A DNA stretch of 64,000 bases from Jutongia huaianensis (GCF_014384985.1 NZ_JACRSX010000003.1:1-64000), one strand, 5' to 3'; positions 17,020-25,835 are shown, numbered from the stretch's first letter. Notes: generated from the sequence alone by a model not told the origin. Made by a program: numbers and translations.

Positions 17020-17898
17020 ATGATTAAAAGTATGACGGGTTTTGGCCGGAGTGAGACCATTACGGAGGAGTATAAAATATCAGTAGAGATGAAAGCGGTC
17101 AATCACAGATATTGTGATATTGGGATCAAGATGCCCAAGAAATTTAACGCCTTTGAAAATGTCGTGCGTTCGACAGTAAAGGAGTTTGCGGCCAGAGGAA
17201 AGATCGACATTTATATTTCCTATGAGGATTATGCCGGAAAGAAAACAAAGGTAGATTACCATGATACAGTGGCACAGGGATATATGGACGCCATTGAAAA
17301 GGCCGCTCAGACCTTTGGACTGGAAAAGGGAATTACTGCGGCGTCATTGATCCGGATGCCGGATGTCATTGCTCTGGACGAAGCTGAGGATGATGAGGAA
17401 ACGTTACTCCCTGTACTGGAGCAGACATTGCGTCAGGCGGCGGCTCATTTCGTGGAAGCGAGAGAGAAGGAAGGGGAGCATCTGTTTCTTGATCTGAATG
17501 AAAAGCTGGACGGCATTGAAAAGATGGTATGTGACGTGGAAAAACGTTCTCCGGAGATGATGGAAGAATACCGCAGCAGGATCACCGAAAAGGTGGAGGA
17601 GCTTCTGGGAGATAAAAATATTGATGAACGTGTGCTTGCCACAGAGCTGACTATTTATGCTGATAAGGTCTGCGTGGATGAGGAGACAGTACGTCTGCAC
17701 AGCCATATCAAGAATATGAGAGATACTTTAAAATTGGGAGACAATATTGGACGGAAGCTGGATTTTATCGCACAGGAGATGAACCGGGAGTCAAACACCA
17801 TACTCTCCAAGGCAAATGACAGGGCATTATCCAATATTGCGATTGATCTCAAGACAGAGATCGAGAAGGTCAGAGAGCAGATTCAGAATATAGAATAA
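17020..17898 (+). CDS. yloC: YicC/YloC family endoribonuclease
   Basis: A 292-aa protein starting MIKSMTGFG, the hallmark of the family, with the C-terminal DUF1732 region ending in KVREQIQNIE. E. coli YicC is an RNA endonuclease linked to small-RNA turnover; B. subtilis YloC is the orthologue. It opens the conserved Firmicute cluster yloC-remA-gmk-rpoZ, with short gaps of 26, 2 and 76 bp. The ribosome binding region GGAGAAAGTAGGATTATC resembles the repeated leader seen before scpA, scpB and the gene at 48899. Confidence 0.94.
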   Translation: MIKSMTGFGRSETITEEYKISVEMKAVNHRYCDIGIKMPKKFNAFENVVRSTVKEFAARGKIDIYISYEDYAGKKTKVDYHDTVAQGYMDAIEKAAQTFGLEKGITAASLIRMPDVIALDEAEDDEETLLPVLEQTLRQAAAHFVEAREKEGEHLFLDLNEKLDGIEKMVCDVEKRSPEMMEEYRSRITEKVEELLGDKNIDERVLATELTIYADKVCVDEETVRLHSHIKNMRDTLKLGDNIGRKLDFIAQEMNRESNTILSKANDRALSNIAIDLKTEIEKVREQIQNIE

Positions 17899-17924
17899 CA
17901 GAGCAGACAGGAAGGGACATTATT

Positions 17925-18194
17925 ATGCTGGTTAATGTCGGTTATGGAAATGTGGTCAATATGAATAAGGTCATTGGCATTGTACGGGCCGATGCGGCAC
18001 CGATCAAGCGTATGATACAAAATGCGAAGGATGCCGGACTGGCAGTGGATGCCACATGCGGGCGGAAGACCAAATGTATTCTGGTAATGGACAGCGGGCA
18101 TCTGGTGCTGTCAGCACTTTTGCCGGAAACCATCGAGAGCAGAGTTCATTCGCCGCAGGAAGGGGAACTGCGGAATATGGAAATGGAGGAATAA
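17925..18194 (+). CDS. remA: Extracellular matrix regulatory protein RemA (DUF370)
   Basis: An 89-aa DNA-binding regulator of the RemA family with the signatures VNVGYGNVVN, APIKRMIQ and MDSGHLVLSALLPET. In Bacillus it forms ring-like oligomers that bend DNA and activates matrix and osmoprotection genes. Position between yloC and gmk is conserved in Firmicutes. The gmk start lies two bases after its stop. Confidence 0.94.
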   Translation: MLVNVGYGNVVNMNKVIGIVRADAAPIKRMIQNAKDAGLAVDATCGRKTKCILVMDSGHLVLSALLPETIESRVHSPQEGELRNMEMEE

Positions 18195-18196
18195 AA

Positions 18197-18814
18197 ATGT
18201 CAGATAAAGGAGTTCTTACTGTAATTTCAGGATTTTCAGGAGCCGGAAAGGGAACCGTTGTAAAACAGCTTCTGGATAAATATGACTATGGTTTATCAAT
18301 CTCAGCAACAACCCGTTCTCCGAGAGAGGGGGAGCAGGATGGCAGAGAATATTTCTTTAAGACGAAGGAAGAATTTGAGCAGATGATCGCAGAGCATCAG
18401 CTGATCGAATATGCCCGGTATGTGGGAAATTATTACGGGACACCCAAGGAATATGTGGTACAGCAGTTAGAGCAGGGAAAAGATGTGATCCTTGAGATTG
18501 AAATGCAGGGAGCCCTTCATGTAAGGGAAATCCTGCCAGAGGTAAATCTGATCTTTCTGACGCCGCCATCGGTGGACGTGTTAGAGCAGAGACTCCGTGG
18601 CAGAGGAACTGAGACAGAAGAAGTAATCCGTGACCGCATGGCGAGAGCAAAGGAAGAGTGCAGCTATATGGAGAAATATGATTATATCGTAGTGAATGAC
18701 GATCTGGACGAGTGTGTGGAAAATGTACATAGACTGATCCGTTCTCTCCATTACAAAAGAGAACAGCAGGAGAAATTTATCAAAAAAATAAAACAGGAGT
18801 TTGAAAAAAGATAG
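18197..18814 (+). CDS. gmk: Guanylate kinase
   Basis: A 205-aa enzyme converting GMP + ATP to GDP + ADP. P-loop GFSGAGKGT is at residues 12-20, followed by the GMP-binding SATTRSPREGEQDGREY block and a C-terminal lid region. A longer in-frame opening reaches back into remA; the start at 18197 is chosen because GGAGGA at 18185-18190 precedes it and the protein then has normal length. Confidence 0.97.
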   Translation: MSDKGVLTVISGFSGAGKGTVVKQLLDKYDYGLSISATTRSPREGEQDGREYFFKTKEEFEQMIAEHQLIEYARYVGNYYGTPKEYVVQQLEQGKDVILEIEMQGALHVREILPEVNLIFLTPPSVDVLEQRLRGRGTETEEVIRDRMARAKEECSYMEKYDYIVVNDDLDECVENVHRLIRSLHYKREQQEKFIKKIKQEFEKR

Positions 18815-18890
18815 TTGATAAATTTATCTTTTTGCGATATTCTATAAGCTAGCATAATGAATATAAACTAAATTTTGAAAGGGGAATATT

Positions 18891-19214
18891 ATGTTACATC
18901 CATCTTATACAGACTTAATGAAATTAGTAAACAGCGAGGTAGAGACCGGAGAGGCACCTGTAGTAAACAGCCGTTATTCTATCGTTTTGGCAACTTCCAA
19001 AAGAGCACGTCAGCTTATTGACGGGGTACAGCCTTTAGTAAAATCAAAATGTCCAAAGCCATTGTCTACTGCGATTGAGGAGCTTAGCAATTCCAAGATC
19101 CATATTCTCAGTGAGGAGGAGGCTGCTGAGATCGAGGCAAGAAAGGCAAAAGAAGCTCAGGAGAGAGCAGAGGAAGCGGAATCTATCATTTCTTTCTCTG
19201 AGGAAGATGAGTAG
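18891..19214 (+). CDS. rpoZ: RNA polymerase omega subunit
   Basis: A 107-aa subunit that helps assemble RNA polymerase. It has the omega core (LHPSYTDLMKL, SRYSIVLATSKRARQLI) and an acidic, Ala/Glu-rich C-terminal tail. Start ATG follows AAAGGGG. It is in the usual place after gmk, with a 76-bp gap that may hold its own promoter. Confidence 0.95.
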   Translation: MLHPSYTDLMKLVNSEVETGEAPVVNSRYSIVLATSKRARQLIDGVQPLVKSKCPKPLSTAIEELSNSKIHILSEEEAAEIEARKAKEAQERAEEAESIISFSEEDE

Positions 19215-19270
19215 AGGAAAAACTTCGGGAAAAGATCAGATCGTATAAATCAGAGGCGGAGGAGCTTGTT

Positions 19271-20569
19271 GTGATGATGGAAGAAAACCAGGATCAGACA
19301 AAGGAAATCCAGCAGGAGAAAGAATGTCCTGCAGAGGAAAATATATCAGAAAATGAACCGGAAAAGAAGCCGACCAGGCTTCAAAAGATAAAAAGTGCAT
19401 TGATCGAGCTGATCGTTTATGTAGCGATCATCGTGGTCTGTGTTATGGTAGTACCGCGCTATGTGATACAGAGAACGATTGTTGACGGGACTTCAATGGA
19501 GTCTACCCTGCAGGACGAGGATAATCTGCTGGTAGACAAGTTGTCCTACCGATTTTCAGACCCCAAAAGATTTGATATTATTGTATTTTATCCGTATGGC
19601 AGAGAAAACGAGGATTATTATATTAAGCGTGTAATCGGTCTGCCGGGAGAGACGATCCAGATTGTGGGGAATACGATTTATATTGACGGCAAGGTTCTGA
19701 AGGAAAATTATGGCAAGGATCCTATGACGGAGTCCGGTATTGCCTCAGAGCCACTGAAGCTTGGCAAGGATGAGTATTTTGTGCTGGGGGATAACCGGGA
19801 GGTCAGCGAAGACAGCCGTTACGAGGAAGTAGGACCTGTATCCAGAGATAAAATCGAAGGCAAGGCCGTGTTACGAATATATCCGTTTAATAAGTTTGGC
19901 ACCATTAAGGGCAATGGTCAAAAGGCAGAAGCGGCAGAACGCCAGAGGGTAGTTGCGATTGATGCCGGGCATCAGTCTCGTGGTGACAGCTCCACAGAGC
20001 CGATGGGGCCGGGTTCGTCTACCCGGAAGGCAAAGGTGGCGGGGGGAGCGACAGGTGTCGCATCTCATGTGCCGGAATATAAATTAAACCTTATCGTAGC
20101 CAAAAAGCTTCAAAAGGAGCTGAAATCCAGAGGTTATAAGGTTATTATGATCCGCAGTAAAAATGATGTAAATATCAGTAATAAGCAGCGTGCGCAGATT
20201 GCCAACAAAAGCGGTGCGGATATTTATATCAGGATCCATGGGGACAGTTCAGCTTCTTCTTCGGTAAGGGGAGCTTCGGCGTTATATCCTTCCACCCAAA
20301 ACCGTTATGTAGGAAAGCTGAGTGCAAAGTCAAAAAAATTGTCCCAGTATATTCTGAAAAATTACTGCAAAAAAACAGGAATCCGTAACAGAGGGCTCTC
20401 TCTGAGAGATGATCTTACCGGTACAAACTGGAGTAAAATACCGGTGACATTGATCGAGATGGGATTTTTAAGTAATGCATCGGAGGATCGTTATATGCAG
20501 AAAAAAGAGACCAGAAATAAGATGGCGGTCGGTATGGCCGATGGAATTGATCAATATTTTGGTCGTTAG
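19271..20569 (+). CDS. Signal peptidase I fused to N-acetylmuramoyl-L-alanine amidase
   Basis: A 432-aa two-domain protein. Residues 1-40 are acidic and cytoplasmic, about 43-62 form one membrane anchor, and about 63-215 form a type I signal peptidase with the nucleophile S75 in GTSMEST and general base K119 in YYIKRVIGLPG, then GDNREVSEDSR. Residues about 225-432 form an amidase_3 domain with zinc ligands H234 (DAGH), E269 (PEY) and H323 (IHGD) and catalytic E396 (LIEMGF). All active-site residues of both domains are present and the reading frame is unbroken. Both domains would face the outside of the membrane. A leader peptidase joined to a cell-wall hydrolase is unusual. Start GTG has GGCGGAGGAGC upstream; ATGs at 19274 and 19277 are alternatives. 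Confidence 0.93.
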   Translation: MMMEENQDQTKEIQQEKECPAEENISENEPEKKPTRLQKIKSALIELIVYVAIIVVCVMVVPRYVIQRTIVDGTSMESTLQDEDNLLVDKLSYRFSDPKRFDIIVFYPYGRENEDYYIKRVIGLPGETIQIVGNTIYIDGKVLKENYGKDPMTESGIASEPLKLGKDEYFVLGDNREVSEDSRYEEVGPVSRDKIEGKAVLRIYPFNKFGTIKGNGQKAEAAERQRVVAIDAGHQSRGDSSTEPMGPGSSTRKAKVAGGATGVASHVPEYKLNLIVAKKLQKELKSRGYKVIMIRSKNDVNISNKQRAQIANKSGADIYIRIHGDSSASSSVRGASALYPSTQNRYVGKLSAKSKKLSQYILKNYCKKTGIRNRGLSLRDDLTGTNWSKIPVTLIEMGFLSNASEDRYMQKKETRNKMAVGMADGIDQYFGR

Positions 20570-20635
20570 AAACCCAGAAAACATGCGGCTTTCTGACAGA
20601 TTTGCAAATTTTTTTGGAAAAATTTAAAAAAATGC

Positions 20636-20664
20636 TTGCAATTTGTCAGAAAGTAGTGTAATAT
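20636..20664 (+). promoter_or_regulatory. Promoter of tandem tRNA-Glu genes
   Basis: TTGCAA (20636-20641), 17-bp spacer, TAATAT (20659-20664), about 38 bp before the first tRNA. Confidence 0.7.
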
Positions 20665-20701
20665 ATCAACTGCTGACGCGGTAAAGCGCAGCAGAGAAAA
20701 T

Positions 20702-20773
20702 GGTCTGTTGGTCAAGCGGCTAAGACGTCGCCCTCTCACGGCGAAAACAGGGGTTCGATTCCCCTACAGACTG
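20702..20773 (+). tRNA. tRNA-Glu (CTC), copy 1
   Basis: A 72-nt cloverleaf: acceptor GGTCTGT/ACAGACT, anticodon stem TCGCC/GGCGA with loop CTCTCAC (anticodon CTC), T-arm GGGGTTCGATTCCCC. CCA is not encoded. Identical to copy 2, 105 bp downstream. Confidence 0.97.
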
Positions 20774-20806
20774 CTAGCTGTTATTACAGCTTACAACTTC
20801 ATATTT

Positions 20807-20878
20807 GGTCTGTTGGTCAAGCGGCTAAGACGTCGCCCTCTCACGGCGAAAACAGGGGTTCGATTCCCCTACAGACTG
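20807..20878 (+). tRNA. tRNA-Glu (CTC), copy 2
   Basis: Same 72-nt sequence as copy 1, same structure and anticodon CTC, no encoded CCA. A short AGCTGT/ACAGCT hairpin lies in the spacer and the pair is probably cut from one precursor. Confidence 0.97.
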
Positions 20879-20907
20879 CTAACTGTTATTTATAACAGCC
20901 CAACCCG

Positions 20908-20955
20908 AGGAAAGAACCTATTCATTGATTGTGGATAGGTTCTTTCCTATCATTA
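20908..20955 (+). terminator. Terminator after tRNA-Glu pair
   Basis: Perfect 14-bp arms AGGAAAGAACCTAT (20908-20921) and ATAGGTTCTTTCCT (20935-20948). The following bases are only moderately T-rich. Confidence 0.65.
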
Positions 20956-21040
20956 AGGAAAATAAAGGGCAGGCATCATAGCAGATTAAGGTACCTGCTC
21001 TCAGGATCAGGTAAAGTGGAAAGAAGAAAAGAAGGTTTTC

Positions 21041-21742
21041 ATGCATATGACATTATCCCGGAATCAGTTAAAATGGATCGCCATATGGAGCATGGTGATT
21101 GATCATATAGGTTATCTTTTTGTACCGCAAAGTACAATGTCCGTGTTGTATCATATTATGCGGGGGATTGGCAGACTTTCGTTTCCTCTGATCTGTTTCC
21201 TGTTGGTGCAGGGGTTTATTTATACTCACAGCCGGGGAAAGTATCTGGCACGACTCTGGTGCTTTGCGGTGATTTCTGAGATTCCTTATGATCTGGTGTT
21301 TTCCGGGAAGATGGTTGCCCGGAGTGACCAAAATGTGTTTTTTACGCTGGGAATCGGGCTTGCGGTACTCTGGGGTATAGCAGAGGTTGAGAAGTGCATT
21401 GTGGGAGTGAACAGGTGTGCAGCATATCTGCTGATCGTATTTGGCGGGCTTGGAACAGCGGTGCTGCTTCAATGTGATTATTCTATGTGGGGGATATTGA
21501 TGATCACGGCGTTTTATGTGTGCCGGTACGATTTTAGGACACTTCTGTGGTTGTTTCCGGTGATATGCCTGTGTCAGGGCTGGATGGAGCTTATAGCTGC
21601 ACTGGCACTGGCTCCGGTCAGGCTGTATTCAGCAGAGAGGGATCAGGGGGCAACAAGGATGCCCAGAGGTTTCTTTTATTGGTTTTATCCGATCCATCTG
21701 CTGGTGCTTTGGGGAATATACAAATGGATTTGCCCGGCTTGA
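21041..21742 (+). CDS. TraX family membrane protein
   Basis: A 233-aa polytopic membrane protein with the TraX family opening LSRNQLKWIAIWSMVIDHIGY and the closing FYWFYPIHLLVLWGIYK. TraX of the F plasmid N-acetylates pilin; chromosomal homologues in Firmicutes are membrane acyltransferase-like proteins of unknown substrate. Here it stands alone, with no conjugation genes nearby, so no link to conjugation is implied. Confidence 0.88.
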   Translation: MHMTLSRNQLKWIAIWSMVIDHIGYLFVPQSTMSVLYHIMRGIGRLSFPLICFLLVQGFIYTHSRGKYLARLWCFAVISEIPYDLVFSGKMVARSDQNVFFTLGIGLAVLWGIAEVEKCIVGVNRCAAYLLIVFGGLGTAVLLQCDYSMWGILMITAFYVCRYDFRTLLWLFPVICLCQGWMELIAALALAPVRLYSAERDQGATRMPRGFFYWFYPIHLLVLWGIYKWICPA

Positions 21743-21807
21743 AATGAATGGGATTGTTTAGGAAAATTTTAAATTACAAAAAACTTCAAAAAAGTCAGGA
21801 AAAACAG

Positions 21808-21836
21808 TTGACAGAATGAAGGTGGAATGCTAAGAT
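21808..21836 (+). promoter_or_regulatory. Promoter of rplU operon
   Basis: TTGACA (21808-21813), 17-bp spacer, TAAGAT (21831-21836). Confidence 0.85.
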
Positions 21837-21838
21837 AT

Positions 21839-21922
21839 TCAAGTGTGCCGCTCAACGAGGTTTTGTGAAATGCCGGAAATGTTTCCGGATACCATAGTTG
21901 GCGAGTAATGATAAGGAGGTGC
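21839..21922 (+). ncRNA. Ribosomal protein L21 leader
   Basis: A structured untranslated leader of about 85 nt between promoter and rplU, with a CCGGAAATGTTTCCGG hairpin and the conserved stretch AAGTGTGCCGCTCAACGAGG typical of the L21 leader of Firmicutes. It is expected to bind L21 and limit expression of the L21-Prp-L27 operon. Confidence 0.75.
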
Positions 21923-21926
21923 AAAG

Positions 21927-22232
21927 ATGTACGCAATTATTGCAACAGGTGGAAAGCAGTACAAAGTAGCCGAGGGTGATATCATTAACGTAGAGAAGCT
22001 TGCAGCAGAGGCTGGCGAGACAGTTACATTTGATAGCGTTTTGGCTGTAAACGACGGAGCTATGAAGGCAGGTGCTGACGTAGCAAATGCAAGTGTTTCT
22101 GCAACAGTTGTTAAGGAAGGCAAAGCAAAGAAAGTTATCGTTTACAGATATAAGAGAAAAACCGGATATCATAAGAAAAACGGTCACAGACAGGCTTATA
22201 CACAGGTTAAGATCGACAAGATCAACGCTTAA
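21927..22232 (+). CDS. rplU: 50S ribosomal protein L21
   Basis: A 101-aa ribosomal protein with the standard opening [18 protein letters not shown] and the basic [14 protein letters not shown] tail region. First gene of rplU-prp-rpmA. AAGGAGG lies just before the ATG. Confidence 0.98.
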   Translation: MYAIIATGGKQYKVAEGDIINVEKLAAEAGETVTFDSVLAVNDGAMKAGADVANASVSATVVKEGKAKKVIVYRYKRKTGYHKKNGHRQAYTQVKIDKINA

Positions 22233-22284
22233 TCCAGTCTGATGACGGATAAAGATTCTGTGAGATTCACAGAAGGGTGACAGT

Positions 22285-22623
22285 ATGATAGATGTTAAGA
22301 TATTTCAGACTCCCTCCGGGGAGTATACAGGATTTCAGATGTCGGGTCATGCCGGATATGCTGAGTACGGTCAGGACATTGTATGTGCTGCTGTATCCGC
22401 TCTTGTGATCAATGCGATCAATTCCATTGATCAGTATACGGAGGATGCTTTTGAAAATTCCGTTGATCCGGATAGTGGTTCCGTTTTTTTTCAGATTACG
22501 GACAGACCGGTCAGTACATCATCACAGCTGTTATTGAAATCACTTGTTCTGGGTCTGAACGGGATTCAGGATGAGTATGGAAAGAAACACATTAAAATTC
22601 GATTAGAAAAACAGGAGGGATAG
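22285..22623 (+). CDS. prp: Ribosomal-processing cysteine protease Prp
   Basis: A 112-aa protease that removes the N-terminal extension of ribosomal protein L27. The catalytic H22 in [10 protein letters not shown] and C34 in [11 protein letters not shown] are at the same positions as in Staphylococcus aureus Prp. It sits between rplU and rpmA as in other Firmicutes, and its substrate L27 here carries the matching extension. Confidence 0.96.
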   Translation: MIDVKIFQTPSGEYTGFQMSGHAGYAEYGQDIVCAAVSALVINAINSIDQYTEDAFENSVDPDSGSVFFQITDRPVSTSSQLLLKSLVLGLNGIQDEYGKKHIKIRLEKQEG

Positions 22624-22627
22624 AACC

Positions 22628-22915
22628 ATGTTAAAGATGAACCTTCAGTTGTTTGCTCATAAAAAGGGAATGGGTTCTACTAAGAACGGTAGAGATTCCG
22701 AGTCCAAGAGATTAGGAGCAAAGAGAGCCGATGGACAGTTCGTACTTGCTGGTAACATTTTATACAGACAGCGTGGTACAAAGATTCATCCAGGTGTAAA
22801 TGTTGGACGTGGCGGAGATGATACTCTGTTTGCACTTGTAGACGGTGTTGTTCGTTACGAGAGAAAAGGTAGAGACAAAAAGCAGGCTTCCGTATATCCG
22901 GTAGAAGCTAAATAA
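22628..22915 (+). CDS. rpmA: 50S ribosomal protein L27
   Basis: A 95-aa ribosomal protein. The N-terminus [14 protein letters not shown] is the Firmicute-type extension that Prp cleaves after the LQLFA motif, leaving the mature HKKG-type end that reaches the peptidyl-transferase centre. AGGAGGG precedes the start and overlaps the prp stop. Confidence 0.98.
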   Translation: MLKMNLQLFAHKKGMGSTKNGRDSESKRLGAKRADGQFVLAGNILYRQRGTKIHPGVNVGRGGDDTLFALVDGVVRYERKGRDKKQASVYPVEAK

Positions 22916-22948
22916 GACTTTTTGACCGGGAAATCCGGTTACCGATAA

Positions 22949-22980
22949 GGGGTTGCCAGTGGCAGCCCCTATTTCTTACT
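22949..22980 (+). terminator. Terminator after rpmA
   Basis: GGGGTTGCC-AGT-GGCAGCCCC (22949-22969) followed by TATTTCTTACTT. It may be leaky, allowing some read-through into obg. Confidence 0.7.
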
Positions 22981-23015
22981 TATAAGAACTTCTCGTTTTA
23001 GAAAAGGAGGATATG

Positions 23016-24305
23016 ATGTTTGCAGATAGTGCGAAAATAACAATACGATCCGGAAAAGGCGGAGACGGTCATGTGAGTTTCCGAAGAGAACTGTATGTAG
23101 CAGCAGGTGGTCCGGACGGTGGAGACGGTGGCCGGGGTGGCGATTTGATCTTTGAGGTAGATCCCCGTGTCAATACACTGAATGACTTTCGTCATATCCG
23201 GAAATATTTTGCCGGGGATGGCGAGCCGGGCGGCAAGAGACGATGTCATGGAGCCGATGGCGAGGATATGGTGGTTCATGTGCCGGAAGGAACAGTTGTG
23301 AGGGAGGCTGAGACCGGAAAGGTCATTATTGATATGTCTCACGAGCATAAGAGAGAGGTGGTCCTGAAGGGCGGCAGAGGCGGAAAGGGAAATATGAACT
23401 ATGCTACGCCGACGATGCAGGTACCGAAATATGCCCAGCCGGGAAAGCCGGGCAGAGAGCTTGAGGTTATTCTGGAGTTGAAGACTATTGCGGATGTGGG
23501 ACTTATTGGTTTTCCAAATGTCGGGAAATCCACTTTTCTGTCAAGGGTCAGCAATGCAAAGCCAAAGATTGCCGATTACCATTTCACAACACTAAGCCCG
23601 ATCCTTGGTGTAGTTGATCTGGAGGGAACCGATGGATTTGTGATCGCAGATATTCCGGGATTGATTGAAGGAGCTTCCGAGGGAGTGGGACTGGGACACG
23701 AGTTCCTGCGTCATATTGAGAGAACAAAGCTTTTTATTCATATGGTGGATGCAGCGTCTACCGAGGGAAGGGATCCTTTAAATGATATTCTGATCATCAA
23801 TAAAGAGCTGGAAAACTACAGCCCGGAGCTGATCAAACGTCCACAGGTGATCGCAGCCAATAAGACCGACGTTTTTTATGGAACCGAGGAGGATACCGTG
23901 ATCACGCTTTTGAAGGAGGAGTTTGAACCGAAAGGCATTCCGGTATTTCCAATCTCAGCAGTCAGCGGTAAGGGTGTCAAGGAGCTTCTTTATTATGTGA
24001 AACAGCAGCTTGACCAGCTGGATCAGGAGCCGGTTGTGTTCGAACAGGAATATGATCTGGAGCAGGAGACCTTTAAGGATGAACCATATATTGTGGAGTA
24101 TGATGAGAAAGAAGGCATGTATGTGGTTGAGGGACCACGGATTGAGAGAATGCTTGGTTATACCAATCTTGATTCCGAAAAAGGCTTTGAATTCTTTCAG
24201 AAGTTCCTGCGGACAAGCGGTATTGTAGATGAACTGGAGAAGCTTGGCATAGAGGAGGGCGATACGGTGCGGATGTATGGTCTTCAATTTGATTATTTGA
24301 GGTGA
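23016..24305 (+). CDS. obg: GTPase Obg/CgtA
   Basis: A 429-aa essential GTPase tied to ribosome assembly and stress. Domains in order are the glycine-rich Obg fold (about 1-158), a G domain with GFPNVGKST and ADIPGLIEGAS, NKTD for base recognition, and a C-terminal OCT domain (DUF1967) at about 350-429. The frame opens at 23013, but AGGAGG ending at 23010 is better spaced for the ATG at 23016 (MFADSAKI), matching homologues. Follows the L21-L27 operon as in most Firmicutes. Confidence 0.96.
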   Translation: MFADSAKITIRSGKGGDGHVSFRRELYVAAGGPDGGDGGRGGDLIFEVDPRVNTLNDFRHIRKYFAGDGEPGGKRRCHGADGEDMVVHVPEGTVVREAETGKVIIDMSHEHKREVVLKGGRGGKGNMNYATPTMQVPKYAQPGKPGRELEVILELKTIADVGLIGFPNVGKSTFLSRVSNAKPKIADYHFTTLSPILGVVDLEGTDGFVIADIPGLIEGASEGVGLGHEFLRHIERTKLFIHMVDAASTEGRDPLNDILIINKELENYSPELIKRPQVIAANKTDVFYGTEEDTVITLLKEEFEPKGIPVFPISAVSGKGVKELLYYVKQQLDQLDQEPVVFEQEYDLEQETFKDEPYIVEYDEKEGMYVVEGPRIERMLGYTNLDSEKGFEFFQKFLRTSGIVDELEKLGIEEGDTVRMYGLQFDYLR

Positions 24306-24309
24306 CAGG

Positions 24310-24909
24310 GTGAAAGAAATCCTTTTAGAGCTTGGTATCTGCCTTGCAGCGGCGGCTTTTCTAATGATCTATCACGAATGTGTGCGTCTGTTTGTCTATA
24401 TGTTTTGCCAGAAATCGGTAAAATGCTTTCGGACAGCACCATGGAAGGTCTGGCGGTATATTGATCCCGTTGGACTGATCTTGTCTCTGACCAGTATGGT
24501 TCCGATATCCAAACCGTATTTTTTCCGTGTCAGGGACCGCCGTACCAATCTTTGTCTGGGAATGGCGGGGATTGTCTCATTGGTCGTTGTTCTGGCAGGA
24601 AGCGTTGCTGTTTTGCGGCTTGGATATGGTGGGATAGACGGACTGGATCATCTGGTACTGCCTCATTGGTGGAATGCGATTGTCCCAATTTTGGTACAGT
24701 ATCTTGCACTGCTCAGTGCCGGGATGCTGACAGCCAATTTATTTCCGATTTCCACCTTTGATATGGGGATGATCGTTGCAGGGGTATCTCCGGCAGCATA
24801 TCTGGGAATGATCAAGGCGGATGGAACCGTGAAATTGATTTTTGTTCTGGTTGTTTTATTGGATATGATCCATTATGGAGCCTCCCGGCTGATCGTTCTG
24901 TTTTTGTAG
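24310..24909 (+). CDS. Site-2-protease-like (M50-type) membrane protein, degenerate
   Basis: A 199-aa protein with about five membrane segments. The layout resembles M50 zinc peptidases: a motif YHECVRLF near residue 21 where HExxH is expected, and NLFPISTFDMG where NLLPxxxLDGG is expected. The second zinc histidine is Arg here, so it may be inactive or may not bind zinc in the standard way. Site-2-protease genes are commonly found directly before scpA in clostridia, which supports the family reading. Start GTG is five bases after the obg stop with GAGGTG upstream. Confidence 0.6.
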   Translation: MKEILLELGICLAAAAFLMIYHECVRLFVYMFCQKSVKCFRTAPWKVWRYIDPVGLILSLTSMVPISKPYFFRVRDRRTNLCLGMAGIVSLVVVLAGSVAVLRLGYGGIDGLDHLVLPHWWNAIVPILVQYLALLSAGMLTANLFPISTFDMGMIVAGVSPAAYLGMIKADGTVKLIFVLVVLLDMIHYGASRLIVLFL

Positions 24910-24957
24910 GATATTTCACACGGCAGCTTTGCGACAGCGGACGAAAGGCTACAAGGT

Positions 24958-24976
24958 GAGAAAGGAATGTAGGATT
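24958..24976 (+). repeat. Repeated translation-leader element, copy 1
   Basis: GAGAAAGGAATGTAGGATT, four bases before the scpA ATG. The same 19 bases occur before scpB (25817) and before the gene at 48899 (48877). Confidence 0.8.
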
Positions 24977-24979
24977 AGT

Positions 24980-25762
24980 ATGAGTTTATCAGTAAAGCTG
25001 GAAGCGTTTGACGGACCGTTAGATCTGCTGCTTCATCTGATCGAGAAAAATAAGATTGATATTTTTGATATTCCGATCGTGGAGATCACAGAGCAGTATA
25101 TGGATTACGTTTCGAACATGGAAACGAAGGACATGGACGTTATGAGCGATTTTCTTGTTATGGCGGCGACTTTGCTTAAGATCAAGTCGAAAATGCTTCT
25201 CCCGGCACCACCGGCAGAGGAGGGCGAGGAAGAAGATCCGAGAGCTGAGCTGGTAGAACGTCTATTGCAGTATAAATTGTATAAGTATGCGTCCTATGAG
25301 CTGAAGGACCGGCAGTTAGACGCCTCTCATATGATATTCAAAAAGCCGACAATACCAAAGGAAATCGCAGAGTATCAGGAGGAAGTAGATGTGGAAGCAC
25401 TTCTTTCCGATGTGACGTTATCAAAGCTGCAGCTTATCTTCCGGGACATTATGAAAAAACAGGTGGACAAGATCGATCCGATCCGAAGTAAGTTTGGAAA
25501 TATTGAGAAGGAAAAGATCAGTCTCACGGACCGGATGCTGCATATTGAGGAATACGCTATGGCTCACGGCCGATTTACATTCCGTGGAATGTTAGAGGAG
25601 CAGCACAGTAAGCTGATGCTGATCGTAACCTTCCTGGGAATTTTGGAGCTGATGAAGGTGGGTAAGTTAAAAATAGAACAGGAAAATATTTTTGATGATA
25701 TTCTGATTACATATGTACCGGGTGTGAAGGATGTAGAAGTTGTGCCATCCAGTGGTGTGTGA
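24980..25762 (+). CDS. scpA: Segregation and condensation protein A
   Basis: A 260-aa kleisin subunit of the SMC-ScpAB condensin. It opens with LEAFDGPLDLLLHLIEKNKIDIFDIPI, the family signature (residues about 6-32), has a charged linker (EEGEEEDP), and a C-terminal winged helix that binds the Smc head. The frame extends upstream to 24929, but the ATG at 24980 gives normal length and the leader element supplies the ribosome binding site TAGGAT. Confidence 0.96.
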   Translation: MSLSVKLEAFDGPLDLLLHLIEKNKIDIFDIPIVEITEQYMDYVSNMETKDMDVMSDFLVMAATLLKIKSKMLLPAPPAEEGEEEDPRAELVERLLQYKLYKYASYELKDRQLDASHMIFKKPTIPKEIAEYQEEVDVEALLSDVTLSKLQLIFRDIMKKQVDKIDPIRSKFGNIEKEKISLTDRMLHIEEYAMAHGRFTFRGMLEEQHSKLMLIVTFLGILELMKVGKLKIEQENIFDDILITYVPGVKDVEVVPSSGV

Positions 25763-25816
25763 GAAATAAATTTTCGCACGGCAGGCTTTATGTTTGGAAT
25801 TTCAAGTTTGCGGGTT

Positions 25817-25835
25817 GAGAAAGGAATGTAGGATT
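25817..25835 (+). repeat. Repeated translation-leader element, copy 2
   Basis: Same 19 bases as copy 1, preceded by TTTGCGGGT as copy 3 is by TTTGCAGGC. Upstream, CACGGCAGGCTTT (25778 on) also matches CACGGCAGCTTT before scpA, so the two spacers share more than the ribosome binding site. Confidence 0.8.

Noticed and set aside
20708..20938. 76-codon open frame across the tRNA-Glu pair
   Set aside because: It reads through both tRNA genes and repeats itself only because the tRNAs are identical; no ribosome binding site.
21041..21742. Conjugative element suggested by TraX
   Set aside because: TraX-family genes are common on Firmicute chromosomes; no other transfer, relaxase or integrase gene is present.
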